Assembly: GCF_040782645.1 (NCBI RefSeq)
Contig: NZ_CP160403.1
Coordinates: 1,736,001 to 1,800,000 of the forward strand
Source: Streptomyces sp. HUAS ZL42
Lineage (GTDB): Bacteria; Actinomycetota; Actinomycetes; Streptomycetales; Streptomycetaceae
Length of the DNA stretch: 64,000 nt
Direction of reading: 5' to 3'
Positions 27,341 through 35,829 of this stretch are shown here, in pieces; position 1 is the stretch's first letter, and every line of letters begins with the position of its first letter. The notes under the pieces are model-generated. The model ran no database searches. It was not told where the DNA came from and was given only the letters and a program-made list of their open reading frames with translations. The translations under genes and the position numbers were made by a program.

Positions 27341-27961
27341 TCACATGTGGGCGCCGTGGCTCGGCGCGGGTGAGGCCGGCGTGTGGGCGATGAGGTGCCG
27401 TACGAGGGTGAGCAGGGTCTGCACGCCGGAGACGGAGATGCGGGCGTCGCAGCGGACGACGGGGATCCGGGGGTCGAGGTCGATGGCGGCGCGCACCTCC
27501 TCGGGGTCGTATCGGTGCGCTCCGTCGAACTCGTTGATGGCGACGATGAAGCCGACTCCGCGTTCCTCGAAGAAGTCGACGGCCGCGAAGCACTGCTCCA
27601 GGCGCCGGGTGTCGGCGAGGATGACCGCGCCGAGCGCGCCCTCGGACAGCTCGTCCCACATGAACCAGAACCGCTCCTGGCCGGGTGTGCCGAACAGGTA
27701 CAGCACGTGTTCCGCGTCGAGCGTGATGCGGCCGAAGTCCATGGCCACGGTCGTCTCGACCTTGTTCTCGATCCCGTCGAGGTTGTCGGTCGCGGCGCTG
27801 ACCGTGGTCAGGAGCTCCTCCGTGCTGAGCGGCGCGATCTCGCTCACGGCGCCGACGAAGGTCGTCTTGCCGACGCCGAAGCCGCCCGCCACCAGGATCT
27901 TGAGCGCGGTGGGGAAGGGGTCGGAGCTGTCCTCGTACTCACAGCTGTCGTCGTAGTCCAT
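27341..27961 (-). CDS. cvnD: Conservon GTPase CvnD
   Basis: Ras-like small GTPase (206 aa) that forms the last core subunit of the actinobacterial conservon, a membrane-associated heterocomplex compared to eukaryotic G-protein systems. The P-loop is GGFGVGKTT, the G3 region reads YLFGTPGQERFWFMW, and the base-recognition motif NKxD is changed to INEFD, as in many conservon GTPases. The 5' end overlaps cvnC by 23 bases. Confidence 0.9.
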   Translation of the reverse strand: MDYDDSCEYEDSSDPFPTALKILVAGGFGVGKTTFVGAVSEIAPLSTEELLTTVSAATDNLDGIENKVETTVAMDFGRITLDAEHVLYLFGTPGQERFWFMWDELSEGALGAVILADTRRLEQCFAAVDFFEERGVGFIVAINEFDGAHRYDPEEVRAAIDLDPRIPVVRCDARISVSGVQTLLTLVRHLIAHTPASPAPSHGAHM

Positions 27962-28310
27962 CGAGCACTGCCTCCAGAAGAGACCGGTCGGTCGGGTTGT
28001 GTTGGAAGGCCGGGGGCTTGGTGGCCAGGGCCCCGCAGTCGACCAGGTCCGACAGCAGCACCTTGGTGACCGCCGCCGGCAGCTTCAGATGGGCGGCGAC
28101 CTCGGCGACGGGAACCGGCGCGCGGCACAGGTCGAGGGCCTGCGCGTGCTCGGGGCCGAGGTAGCCGAGGGGGGTGGCCCCGGTGGCCATCACCTGCGAC
28201 ATCAGGTCGAGCGCGATGGTGGGTCTGGTGCGGCCGTTGCTGACGGTGAACGGCCGCACCAGCCGTCCGGCCGCGTCGTCGAGCCAGGGCCCGTCGCCGG
28301 CCGCCGCCAC
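27939..28310 (-). CDS. cvnC: Conservon protein CvnC (DUF742)
   Basis: DUF742 subunit of about 123 aa with the family hallmark GRLVRPFTVSNGRT and a C-terminal winged-helix-like half ending in the conserved FQHNPTDRSLLEAVLDGLRRQL segment (shown here only by its start FQHNPTDRSLLEAV). Proposed to link the kinase-like CvnA/CvnB to the GTPase. GTG 28310 has GAGG nine bases upstream; a TTG at 28316 overlapping the cvnB stop as TTGA is also possible. Confidence 0.87.
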   Translation of the reverse strand: MAAAGDGPWLDDAAGRLVRPFTVSNGRTRPTIALDLMSQVMATGATPLGYLGPEHAQALDLCRAPVPVAEVAAHLKLPAAVTKVLLSDLVDCGALATKPPAFQHNPTDRSLLEAVLDGLRRQL

Positions 28311-28312
28311 GC

Positions 28313-28747
28313 TCAAGGCCTCGTCACCGTGGGTTCGCCTGTGTGCTGGCGGGGCGCGGTCACCAGGTAGGGGCGGACGCTCTTGACCAGCATCGCCATC
28401 TCGTAGCCGAGGACGGCGGCGTCGGCCTCGCGCCCCGCGAGCACGGCGAGACAGGTACCGGCGCCGGCGGTGGTCACGAACAGCAGGGTCGAGTCGAGTT
28501 CGACGACGACCTGGCGTACGTCCCCGCCGTCGCCGAAGCGGACGCCGGCGCTGCGGCCCAGGGAGTACAGGCCGGAGGCGAGGGCGGCCATGTGGTCCGC
28601 GCTGTCGGGGTCGAGGCCGTGGACGGACTTCACGAGCCCGTCGCAGGAGAGGAGCACGGCACTGGTGGTGTGCGGTACGCGCTGCACGAGGCCGCTCATC
28701 AGCCAGTCGAGATCGGATACATGGCCGGTCGGCGCGTCGCTCGCCAT
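28313..28747 (-). CDS. cvnB: Conservon protein CvnB (roadblock/LC7)
   Basis: Roadblock/LC7 domain protein of 144 aa, the family that acts as regulator or scaffold of small GTPases. It begins with SDLDWLMSGLVQRVPHTTSA, followed by SCDGLVKSVHG and VVVELDSTLLFVTTAGAGT. ATG 28747 is preceded by AAGGAG. It is situated between cvnA and cvnC as in the standard conservon order. Confidence 0.9.
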   Translation of the reverse strand: MASDAPTGHVSDLDWLMSGLVQRVPHTTSAVLLSCDGLVKSVHGLDPDSADHMAALASGLYSLGRSAGVRFGDGGDVRQVVVELDSTLLFVTTAGAGTCLAVLAGREADAAVLGYEMAMLVKSVRPYLVTAPRQHTGEPTVTRP

Positions 28748-28821
28748 GGTGGATGGACTCCTTGGGGTACGAGGGTCTGCGGGAGCGGTGGGGGTGGGGG
28801 CAGGGGTGGGAAGGGTGACGC

Positions 28822-30858
28822 TCATCCGGCCGGTGCGCTCCCGTCGTGCCGGGCGGTGTGGTGGTCGGGGGCGGTCAGGCCGTCCCGCAGGGCGTGCAGG
28901 GACGACCGCGTGGTCAGGGCGGTCAGGTCGGTGGGGGTGTCCGCTGCCTCCATGCTCTGCTGGGCCTCGGCGAGGCCGACGCCGCGCTGGAAGGCCGCCA
29001 TCAGCCCGGGATCGTGGCCGACGAGCTGCTGCTCGTTGTCCTGGCGTGGCGGCGGACCGCCGCGCAGCTGGGGTGCGATGTGTTCCTGGGCCCGGCGACG
29101 GGGCAGTTGGGGTTTGCCCATGGTGCCGCGGACCGCGCCGGAGCGCGGGGTGGGCGGTGTGTCGGCGCGGTCGGCGAGGAGGTGCCGCTCGCCGGGCCGG
29201 ATGCCGGGCACGGCCTCCGCCGGGTTGGGCCGCTCCTGGTGGGCACCGCGGACGGGCAGAGGGGCGGGTGCGGTGCCGTCCGCGACGGGCGGGACGCCCC
29301 GGCCGGACGACGGAGCGGGGGCCCCGCCCACGGTCGGCCCGCTGCCGTCGGGTGCCGCGGCGGTGCCTCGGGGGGCCTGCGGTTGCCGGTCCGGCGCGAG
29401 AGGGGCCGTGGTCGCCGATGCGCTCCGCCGTCCTTCGGCATCGTGTCCGGGCCCGGCCTGGCCGTGCAGCCGCTGACGCGGGACGGCGGAACGGCCGCCG
29501 TTGTCGGAGCCGGACGGCGGGGGCACGGCGGTGGAATCGCCCCGTGGCGGTGCTACGACCGTGGAGGCGTTCGTCGGCTGCGGAACAACCGTTGGCTGCG
29601 GCACCACCGTGGAGGATCCCGGCACCTGTCCCAGGGCCCCGCCGGCACCCGGCGCCGTACCCAGCAACCCCTGCGGCACGACGAGCACGGCCTGCACACC
29701 GCCGTAGATGTTGGTCTGCAGGCGGACCCGGATGCCGTGCCGCCGGGCGAGCTGCGAGACGACGAACAGGCCGATGCGGCCGTCCGCGAGGAGCCGGGCG
29801 ACGTTGACCTGGTCCGGGTCGGCGAGCAGCGCGTTCATCCGGCTCTGTTCCTCGACGGGCATGCCGAGGCCGCGGTCCTCGACCTCGACGGCGAGCCCGG
29901 ACGTGACCAGGTTGGCGCGCAGCAGCACCTGGGTGTGCGGAGCGGAGAACACCGTGGCGTTCTCGACGAGTTCGGCGAGCAGGTGGATGACGTCGGCGAC
30001 GGCGTGGCCGCGCAGCTCGCCGTCGATCGGCGGGACGAGCTTGACCCGCGAGTACTGCTCGACCTCGGCGATGGCGGAGCGCAGTACCTCGGTCATGGGG
30101 ACCGGGTTGCTCCACTGCCGGCGCGAGACGGCGCCGCCGAGCACGGCGAGGTTCTCGGCGTGGCGCCGGATGCGGGTGGCGAGATGGTCGACGTGGAAGA
30201 GGCCCTTGAGCAGGTCGGGGTCCTCGATCTCGTTCTCGAGCTCGTCGAGGATGGAGATCTCGCGGTGCACGAGTGACTGAAGCCGGCGGGCGAGGTTGAC
30301 GAAGACCTCGAGCTTCTGTTCGCTGCCGGTCTGGCTGGAGAGCTGGGCCGCCTGCACGACGGCGGTGACGGCGCCGTCGTGCGCGCGGGCGAGTTCGGAG
30401 GTGAGCAGTTCGAAGTCGTCGGCGTCCTCGGGCGGGCCGCCGCGCGGCTTGCGCTGGGGCGGGGCCTCTCCGCGGCGCAGCGCCTCGAGCAGGGCGCGCA
30501 GTTCGTCCTGACCCTGTGCGGTGGTGCGGCGCAGGGCGCCGACCCGGTCGCTCACGGACCTGGCGGCCCGGTCGGCGGCGACGGACGCGATCAGGATGCC
30601 GACGCCGGTCACCGCGACCGCGCCGGCCAGCACGCCCCACAGGGTCAGGCTGGGGCGGGCTCCGGTGGAGCGGACGGTGAACAGGACGGCCGCGCAGGCG
30701 CTGAGGGCGACCGCGATGGGCGGGAGCACGGCGAGGCGCAGGAGCTGGGGCCGTATGTGTGTCTCGGGCAGCGCGGGGGCGGGGCGGGCGACCGGCCGCC
30801 CGTGCCGCCCGCCCTCGCGGCGTTCTGCGCGTGCGGCCGGTGCGCGGAGGTGAGACAT
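28822..30858 (-). CDS. cvnA: Conservon sensor kinase-like CvnA
   Basis: Membrane protein of 678 aa. Two hydrophobic helices lie near residues 38-60 and 68-90; a helical region follows, then an HATPase_c domain with LLAELVENATVFS (N box), VEVEDRGLGMP and DGRIGLFVVSQLARRHG. The last 250 residues are a long proline-, alanine- and glycine-rich tail of low complexity. ATG 30858 is chosen because GAGGAC is six bases upstream; the longer frame to 30984 is not supported. CvnA resembles a histidine kinase but lacks a classic H-box. First gene of the conservon. Confidence 0.9.
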   Translation of the reverse strand: MSHLRAPAARAERREGGRHGRPVARPAPALPETHIRPQLLRLAVLPPIAVALSACAAVLFTVRSTGARPSLTLWGVLAGAVAVTGVGILIASVAADRAARSVSDRVGALRRTTAQGQDELRALLEALRRGEAPPQRKPRGGPPEDADDFELLTSELARAHDGAVTAVVQAAQLSSQTGSEQKLEVFVNLARRLQSLVHREISILDELENEIEDPDLLKGLFHVDHLATRIRRHAENLAVLGGAVSRRQWSNPVPMTEVLRSAIAEVEQYSRVKLVPPIDGELRGHAVADVIHLLAELVENATVFSAPHTQVLLRANLVTSGLAVEVEDRGLGMPVEEQSRMNALLADPDQVNVARLLADGRIGLFVVSQLARRHGIRVRLQTNIYGGVQAVLVVPQGLLGTAPGAGGALGQVPGSSTVVPQPTVVPQPTNASTVVAPPRGDSTAVPPPSGSDNGGRSAVPRQRLHGQAGPGHDAEGRRSASATTAPLAPDRQPQAPRGTAAAPDGSGPTVGGAPAPSSGRGVPPVADGTAPAPLPVRGAHQERPNPAEAVPGIRPGERHLLADRADTPPTPRSGAVRGTMGKPQLPRRRAQEHIAPQLRGGPPPRQDNEQQLVGHDPGLMAAFQRGVGLAEAQQSMEAADTPTDLTALTTRSSLHALRDGLTAPDHHTARHDGSAPAG

Positions 30859-31259
30859 CGGTGTCCTCGTACTGGTGCTGGTCCGTGGATCCTGTTTGCT
30901 CGCGCGTGGTGCGCGATCCGGGCATGCGCCATCGCGGGGTCGGTCGAGAGAGCCGACAAAAACGGCCCCGCATCGCCCGGCCACTCACAGTAGTCACCAA
31001 CGCATCATGTGCGGTGGGCAGTTGACAAAGTCCCCCGGGGAGCTTCCCGCTCTGGTATGAGGCCTCGTACGACAGACCGATAATCCTGCGCCGACCTCCT
31101 TCATAAGTGCAAAGGATCGGTCGGAGACGGGCGGGAACGACCAGAAACGGTCACTGTCGGTGACGTCGCCTCGGAGTGGCCCGCCGCGCCGGACGGCCGA
31201 GGGGAGCCGTGTCCGGAGCTAGCCTGACGAAGGGGACATGACCGCCGGAAGGAGTCGTC
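30859..31259. other. Divergent intergenic region between cvnA and the cupin gene
   Basis: No gene is seen. A perfect TTGACA (31022-31027) has no -10 at a suitable distance on the plus strand. TAGCCT (31220-31225) may be a -10 for the cupin gene without a good -35. GGAAGGAG just before 31260 is its ribosome site. No clear palindromic operator was found. Confidence 0.4.
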
Positions 31260-31646
31260 ATGGACCGACGACATGATCAGGTTCTCGTCGTCACCCCTGA
31301 GGGCAGAAGGCCGGGTCCCCCGACATCGGGGATGGACCGGCAGGAGGCCTTCGCCACCGAGGGAACCTGGTCGGGATACGTCCGCACCGAGGCCGGGATG
31401 GTCTCCGGCTGGCATCACCACGGAGAGTGCGAGTCGGTGATCTACGTCCTCAGCGGAGCGCTGAGGATGGAGTTCGGGCCGGACGGCTCGAACACGGTGG
31501 AAGCCCGTCCCGGCGACTTCCTCTACGTGCCGAAGGGCGCCGTGCACCGCGAGAGCAACCCCTCGGCGGAGCCTGCCGACATCATCGTGGTGAGGGCGGG
31601 GACCGGGCAGTCGACGTTCAATGTCGACGGGCCGGCACCGGCCTGA
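31260..31646 (+). CDS. Cupin-domain protein
   Basis: Single cupin_2 barrel of 128 aa. The first metal motif is GWHHHGECESVIYVLSGAL and the second is PGDFLYVPKGAVHRESNP, with the histidines and glutamate that hold a metal all present, so it may be an active dioxygenase, isomerase or a ligand-binding protein. ATG 31260 has GGAAGGAG upstream. It is a stand-alone gene, convergent with the DUF429 gene; function is not recognisable. Confidence 0.82.
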   Translation: MDRRHDQVLVVTPEGRRPGPPTSGMDRQEAFATEGTWSGYVRTEAGMVSGWHHHGECESVIYVLSGALRMEFGPDGSNTVEARPGDFLYVPKGAVHRESNPSAEPADIIVVRAGTGQSTFNVDGPAPA

Positions 31647-31662
31647 GGCCGCTCGGGAAGAG

Positions 31663-32508
31663 TCAGCGAGAGCGCAGGGCGGCGAGATCCGCACCCGGCA
31701 GGTGGATCCACCCCTCCTGCCGGGCGGCCGCGCGCTCGTCCGGCGATTGCGGCCACCGGGTGTCCCCGACCAGGACGGCGCGGGCGACCAGGGCGCAGAC
31801 CAGGGCATCGAGACGGTCATGGCTGTCGATGCACTCCGCGCGCACCGGCTCGGCAAGGGTCAGCCCCAGTCCCGCCTCGAGCGAGCGGACGATGTCCTCC
31901 CGTACAGCTGTGAAGCTCTTGTAACTGCGGGCGAAGCGGATCCCCCAGCGGCGTAGCGCGGCGGCGGGATACACCTCGGCGACCGGGCCGGACCCGTCAC
32001 GCGGCACGGGAGTCCCCCTCGCCCCGAGGGCGTCCAGGAGACGAGCCGCTCGCAGCGCCACGACGCCCAGGAGATCCGTGGAGACGGACAGCGGGGGCCG
32101 CAGCGAGGTCGCTTTCCACGTGAGGTCGTCGGTCAGCCGGAACCGCAACGCGTCCAGTCCGGGCCTGCCGTCCGCACGCTCCTGGAACCGGACGCGAGGC
32201 GGCAGCCGCACGCCCTGGTGGTGGGCCACGACCGTGGCCACGAAGTTCGAAGGCCAGCCGAGGGGGCAGTCGAGGCCCGTCTTGTCGGCCTCCCGGACCA
32301 GCGCCAGCAGCCCCTCGTCCCCTTCCGGCACGACGAACTCCGCCGCGAAGCCGCCCTCGTCCTCCCAGACCACCCGGCACACCGCGGTACGCCGAGCGCT
32401 CGCGGCCAGGTCGACCCCGACCGTCACCGCCTGCCGTCGTCGCACGGCGGAATCGGCCGCTCCGGCGAGATCGTCCCCGGCCTCACCGCTCGCCGGCAAG
32501 GTCGACAT
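31663..32508 (-). CDS. DUF429-domain protein
   Basis: Predicted RNase H-fold protein of the DUF429 family, about 281 aa. The N-terminal VTVGVDLAASARRTAVC resembles an actin/RNase H-type first strand, with GLDCPLGWP and the C-terminal CIDSHDRLDALVCALVAR carrying conserved acidic residues. A nuclease role has been suggested for the family but is unproven. ATG 32508 gives a 26-base overlap with the MBL gene; a later start is possible. Probably co-transcribed with the MBL-fold hydrolase. Confidence 0.78.
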   Translation of the reverse strand: MSTLPASGEAGDDLAGAADSAVRRRQAVTVGVDLAASARRTAVCRVVWEDEGGFAAEFVVPEGDEGLLALVREADKTGLDCPLGWPSNFVATVVAHHQGVRLPPRVRFQERADGRPGLDALRFRLTDDLTWKATSLRPPLSVSTDLLGVVALRAARLLDALGARGTPVPRDGSGPVAEVYPAAALRRWGIRFARSYKSFTAVREDIVRSLEAGLGLTLAEPVRAECIDSHDRLDALVCALVARAVLVGDTRWPQSPDERAAARQEGWIHLPGADLAALRSR

Positions 32509-33685
32509 CACCCCGGGCGCCCTCTGCCAGTGGGGTGTGGGAACCGTCCAGGGGGTGGCGCCAGACATGGGCAAGAGGCACGGAGAAGGCTCGCCACCAG
32601 GAGTCGGCAGGAACGACGCCACCGGGCTCGAAGGGCTCCCCGGGCCGGGGGAACGCAGCCACGTGTCCCGCCCGCTCCGCGGCGTCCTTGGTCCACTCTC
32701 CCGGCTCCGCCCACGGATGCGGCGCCAGGTTGAAGGTCCCCCAGTGGATCGGCAGCATGATGCCGGCCGCCGCGTCGCCGCCCTGCAGGTCGACATGGGC
32801 CCGCACGCCCTCGTCCGGAGTCATGTGGATGTCCGGCCAGAACTCGGAGTAGGCACCGATCTGGATCATCGTGGCGTCGAACGGACCGTGGTCCGCGCCT
32901 ATGTCCTTGAAGCCCTCGAAGTAGCCGGTGTCGCCGCTGTGGTAGATACGGTGCTCCTCGCCCGCCACCACCCAGGAGGCCCAGAGGGTGTGCTGGGTGT
33001 TGCGCAGGCCGCGACCGCAGAAGTGGCGGGCCGGGGTGGCGGTCAGGGTGAGGCCGCCGACCTGCGTCGACTCGTGCCAGTCCAGCTCGCGCAGCCGGGT
33101 CTCGGACACGCCCCAGTGCTCGAGGTGGGCGCCGACACCCAGGGGAACGGCGAACAGGGTGTCCGTACCGGCCAGCGCCTTGATGGTGGGCATGTCGAGG
33201 TGGTCGTAGTGGTCGTGCGAGATGACGACGACGTCGACCGGGCCGAGCGCGGCCAGCGGCAGGGGCGCCGGGTGCAGCCGCCTGGGCCCCACGAAGGGGA
33301 ACGGGGAGCAGCGCTCGCCCCATACGGGGTCGAACAGGACCCGCCGGCCGTCGATCTCGGCGAGCACGGCGGCGTGTCCCATCCAGGTCAGCCGCAGTCC
33401 CGTGGCCGGCGGCCTGGCGAGGTCGGCGAGGGTGGTGGGGTGCACCGGAATCGTGCCGTTCGGGGCGCGCCGGGACTTCGCCTCCTTGTCGAAGTAGATC
33501 TTCGCGAAGTCCAGCATGGAGCCCGCGGGCCGGATCCGGGAGGGACCGCCCGGATTCTGGAAGACCCCGTCCTTGAAGTGGGGTGATCTGCGGATGCGCG
33601 CCATGCGCTCACCGCTCGGGTCCGCACCGAAGGCCGCGGGCTGCAGCGCGCGGAGCCCGGAGCTCGGGGAACGGAAACCGGTCAC
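32483..33685 (-). CDS. MBL-fold metallohydrolase (NAPE-PLD/UlaG-like)
   Basis: Metallo-beta-lactamase-fold hydrolase (400 aa) of the class that includes NAPE-phospholipase D. The metal site motif is VVISHDHYDHLDM; further ligands are in ATPARHFCGRGL, YHSGDTGYF and the late PIHWGTFNLAPHPW. GTG 33685 has a strong GGAGG upstream. Many relatives hydrolyse lipid phosphodiesters, but the substrate here is unknown. It faces away from the amino-acid dehydrogenase, with a TetR-type operator between them. Confidence 0.85.
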   Translation of the reverse strand: MTGFRSPSSGLRALQPAAFGADPSGERMARIRRSPHFKDGVFQNPGGPSRIRPAGSMLDFAKIYFDKEAKSRRAPNGTIPVHPTTLADLARPPATGLRLTWMGHAAVLAEIDGRRVLFDPVWGERCSPFPFVGPRRLHPAPLPLAALGPVDVVVISHDHYDHLDMPTIKALAGTDTLFAVPLGVGAHLEHWGVSETRLRELDWHESTQVGGLTLTATPARHFCGRGLRNTQHTLWASWVVAGEEHRIYHSGDTGYFEGFKDIGADHGPFDATMIQIGAYSEFWPDIHMTPDEGVRAHVDLQGGDAAAGIMLPIHWGTFNLAPHPWAEPGEWTKDAAERAGHVAAFPRPGEPFEPGGVVPADSWWRAFSVPLAHVWRHPLDGSHTPLAEGARGDVDLAGER

Positions 33686-33742
33686 GGTACCTCCAGGTGG
33701 AGTCGGGTCCCTCCATTATGGTCGGCCCCTCCGACAACCACG

Positions 33743-33772
33743 TTGACAGACCCCCGCCGCGATTCCGATACT
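33743..33772 (+). promoter_or_regulatory. Promoter of the amino-acid dehydrogenase gene
   Basis: Perfect -35 TTGACA (33743-33748), an 18-base spacer and GATACT (33767-33772). The predicted start near 33779 is inside the adjacent operator. Confidence 0.55.
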
Positions 33773-33788
33773 GACCGACCATTCAGTA
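33769..33788. promoter_or_regulatory. TetR-type operator over the promoter
   Basis: TACTGA (33769-33774), 8 bases, TCAGTA (33783-33788): a 20-bp inverted repeat that covers the -10 and start site of the dehydrogenase promoter. Binding here would block transcription. The TetR gene at 35188 is the natural candidate repressor. Confidence 0.6.
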
Positions 33789-33811
33789 ATCACGCTCCTG
33801 AGGAGTCCTCC

Positions 33812-34990
33812 GTGTCCCCGCCTCTGCTGTCGCTCACCTGGAACGACCACGTCACCGGCCGCCAGGGCTTCCTGGTCGTCGACCACCTAGTACGCGGTGT
33901 CTCCAGCGGCGGTCTGCGGATGCGGGAGGGCTGCACGCTGGACGAGGTCGCCGGACTCGCGCGCGGCATGACCATGAAGGAGGCGCTGCACTACAACCCC
34001 GAGGGCCGTTACATCCCTCTGGGCGGTGCCAAGGGCGGCATCGACTGCGATCCCCGGGACCCGGCGGCGTACGGAGTCCTTGTGCGCTACCTGCGTGCCA
34101 TGCGGCCGTACGTCGAGAGCCTGTGGACCACCGGCGAGGACCTGGGCCTCACCCAGGACCTCGTCGACCGGGCCGCCGCCGAGGCGGGGCTCGTCTCGTC
34201 GATCCAGGCGGTGTATCCGCTGCTCGACGACGAGGCCGCGGCGCGGAAGCGGCTGGCGGACGCCTTCGCCGTGGAGGTGGACGGCATCGGGCTCGACGAG
34301 CTGGTCGGCGGCTGCGGGGTCGCCGAGTCGGTGCTCACGGCACTCGACCGGGCCGGGGTTCCGCACACGGGGACGCGGGTCGCCGTACAGGGTCTGGGCA
34401 CCATGGGCGGGGCCACGGCGCGTTTCCTCACGCGCGCGGGACTGACCGTCGTGGCAGTCGCCGACATCAAGGGCACGATCTCCGACCCGGAGGGTCTCGA
34501 CGTCGAGGCGCTGCTGTCCGCTCGCGATGCGTACGGCACCGTGGACCGCGCCGCGCTTCGCCCCGGCGACCGTGAACTGCCCGGGGACGCCTGGCTGTCC
34601 GCCGACGCGGAGGTGCTGGTGCCCGCGGCGGTGTCGTACGCGATCGACACCTCCAACCAGGAGCGGATCACCGCCCGCTGGATCGTCGAGGCGGCCAACA
34701 TGCCCGTACTCCCTGAGGCGGAGGCGCTGCTCGCCATGCGCGGGGTGACCGTACTGCCGGACGTCGTCGTCAACTCCGGGACGAACGCCTGGTGGTGGTG
34801 GACCCTGTTCGGCGACATCGCAGCGGACGCGGAGGAGGCGTTCGCGTACACGCGTGGCTCCATGCGTGCCCTGGTGGACCGGATACTGTCCCGCGCGCAG
34901 GCCGACGGAACGACCCCGCGCACCGCGGCCCACGCCATCGCCGCGGACCGGCTGCCGGTGATCGCGGAGCGGTTCGGCCGGTACCGCTGA
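33812..34990 (+). CDS. Glu/Leu/Phe/Val-type amino-acid dehydrogenase
   Basis: NAD(P)-dependent oxidative deaminase of the ELFV family, 392 aa. Visible are the substrate-binding lysine region GMTMKEALHYNPEGR, GGAKGGIDCDP with the catalytic lysine, and the Rossmann part AVQGLGTMGGATARFL. It lacks the sequence features of hexameric GDH and looks more like a leucine/valine-type enzyme. GTG 33812 is supported by GAGGAG at 33800-33805. It has its own promoter with an operator and is followed by a TetR gene, suggesting inducible amino-acid degradation. The substrate is not certain. Confidence 0.83.
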   Translation: MSPPLLSLTWNDHVTGRQGFLVVDHLVRGVSSGGLRMREGCTLDEVAGLARGMTMKEALHYNPEGRYIPLGGAKGGIDCDPRDPAAYGVLVRYLRAMRPYVESLWTTGEDLGLTQDLVDRAAAEAGLVSSIQAVYPLLDDEAAARKRLADAFAVEVDGIGLDELVGGCGVAESVLTALDRAGVPHTGTRVAVQGLGTMGGATARFLTRAGLTVVAVADIKGTISDPEGLDVEALLSARDAYGTVDRAALRPGDRELPGDAWLSADAEVLVPAAVSYAIDTSNQERITARWIVEAANMPVLPEAEALLAMRGVTVLPDVVVNSGTNAWWWWTLFGDIAADAEEAFAYTRGSMRALVDRILSRAQADGTTPRTAAHAIAADRLPVIAERFGRYR

Positions 34991-35187
34991 CGGCAGGAAG
35001 CACCTGGCCCCGACCGCAGCCGCCCTGCCGCCCGCAGGCCGAGGGGGCGCCGGTTGCCTGGCGTGCGACCGGCCGCGAGCATCCTTCTCTCCCGCAGCAA
35101 CCCTCCCCCCGAGCACACGAACCGCCCCACCCACCGGCCGAAGGAGCCGCCCTCAGCCCGTGCCCCGCAACCGATTAGGGTGACCGC

Positions 35188-35808
35188 GTGGCGAGAGTGC
35201 GGTTGAGCGTGGCGGAGCGGCGTGAGGAGATGCTGCGGGCCGCCGTCGAGCAGATCGAGGCGCGGGGCGTGGCGGCGGTCAGGATCGCCGACGTGGCCTC
35301 GGCGCTCGGCGTGAGCAACGCGCTCGTGCTCTATCACTTCTCCACCAAGGAGAAGCTGGTCGCCGCCGCGTTCACCCACGCGGCGGAGGAGGACCTCGAG
35401 CAGTTGCGCAAGCTGCTGGGCCGCCGGACGTCGGCGCTGCGGCGACTGCGGGCGGCGGTGCGCTGGTACGCGCCCACGGGGCAGGCCAAGGGCTGGCGGC
35501 TGTGGATCGAGGGCTGGGCCGTGGCCCTGCGCGAGCCCGCCCTGCGGGAGGTCACCCGCGACCTCGACAAGCAGTGGAAGACGGCGATCGCCGAGGTCCT
35601 CGCGGAGGGCGTGGCCGCGGGCGAGTTCCGCTGCCCGGACCCCTCCGGTACGGCCCTGCGCCTGACGGCCCTGCTCGACGGACTCGCCGTGCAGCTGACG
35701 TCGTACGCCGGTGCGGTGTCCCGGGCGCGGGCACAGGAGTGGGTGGACGATGCGCTGGCCCGGGAACTGGGGCTGGAGCGGGAGGCGTTGACCGCGCAGG
35801 AAGGGTGA
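35188..35808 (+). CDS. TetR-family regulator (BetI-like)
   Basis: Regulator of 206 aa. The N-terminal helix-turn-helix (about 10-55) includes VRIADVASALGVSNALVLYHFSTKEKL in segments, and the C-terminal ligand domain (TetR_C_6 type) has the conserved WIEGWAVALREP. GTG 35188 is the start. It lies downstream of the amino-acid dehydrogenase, and the TACTGA-N8-TCAGTA operator at 33769 fits a TetR dimer site. Autoregulation via the same transcript is possible; the 197 bases before it hold no other visible signal. Confidence 0.88.
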   Translation: MARVRLSVAERREEMLRAAVEQIEARGVAAVRIADVASALGVSNALVLYHFSTKEKLVAAAFTHAAEEDLEQLRKLLGRRTSALRRLRAAVRWYAPTGQAKGWRLWIEGWAVALREPALREVTRDLDKQWKTAIAEVLAEGVAAGEFRCPDPSGTALRLTALLDGLAVQLTSYAGAVSRARAQEWVDDALARELGLEREALTAQEG

Positions 35809-35829
35809 GCGCGGCCAACGCCCCTGCCC

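Noticed and set aside
31022-31027. TTGACA as cupin promoter
   Set aside because: No -10 hexamer lies 16-19 bases downstream.
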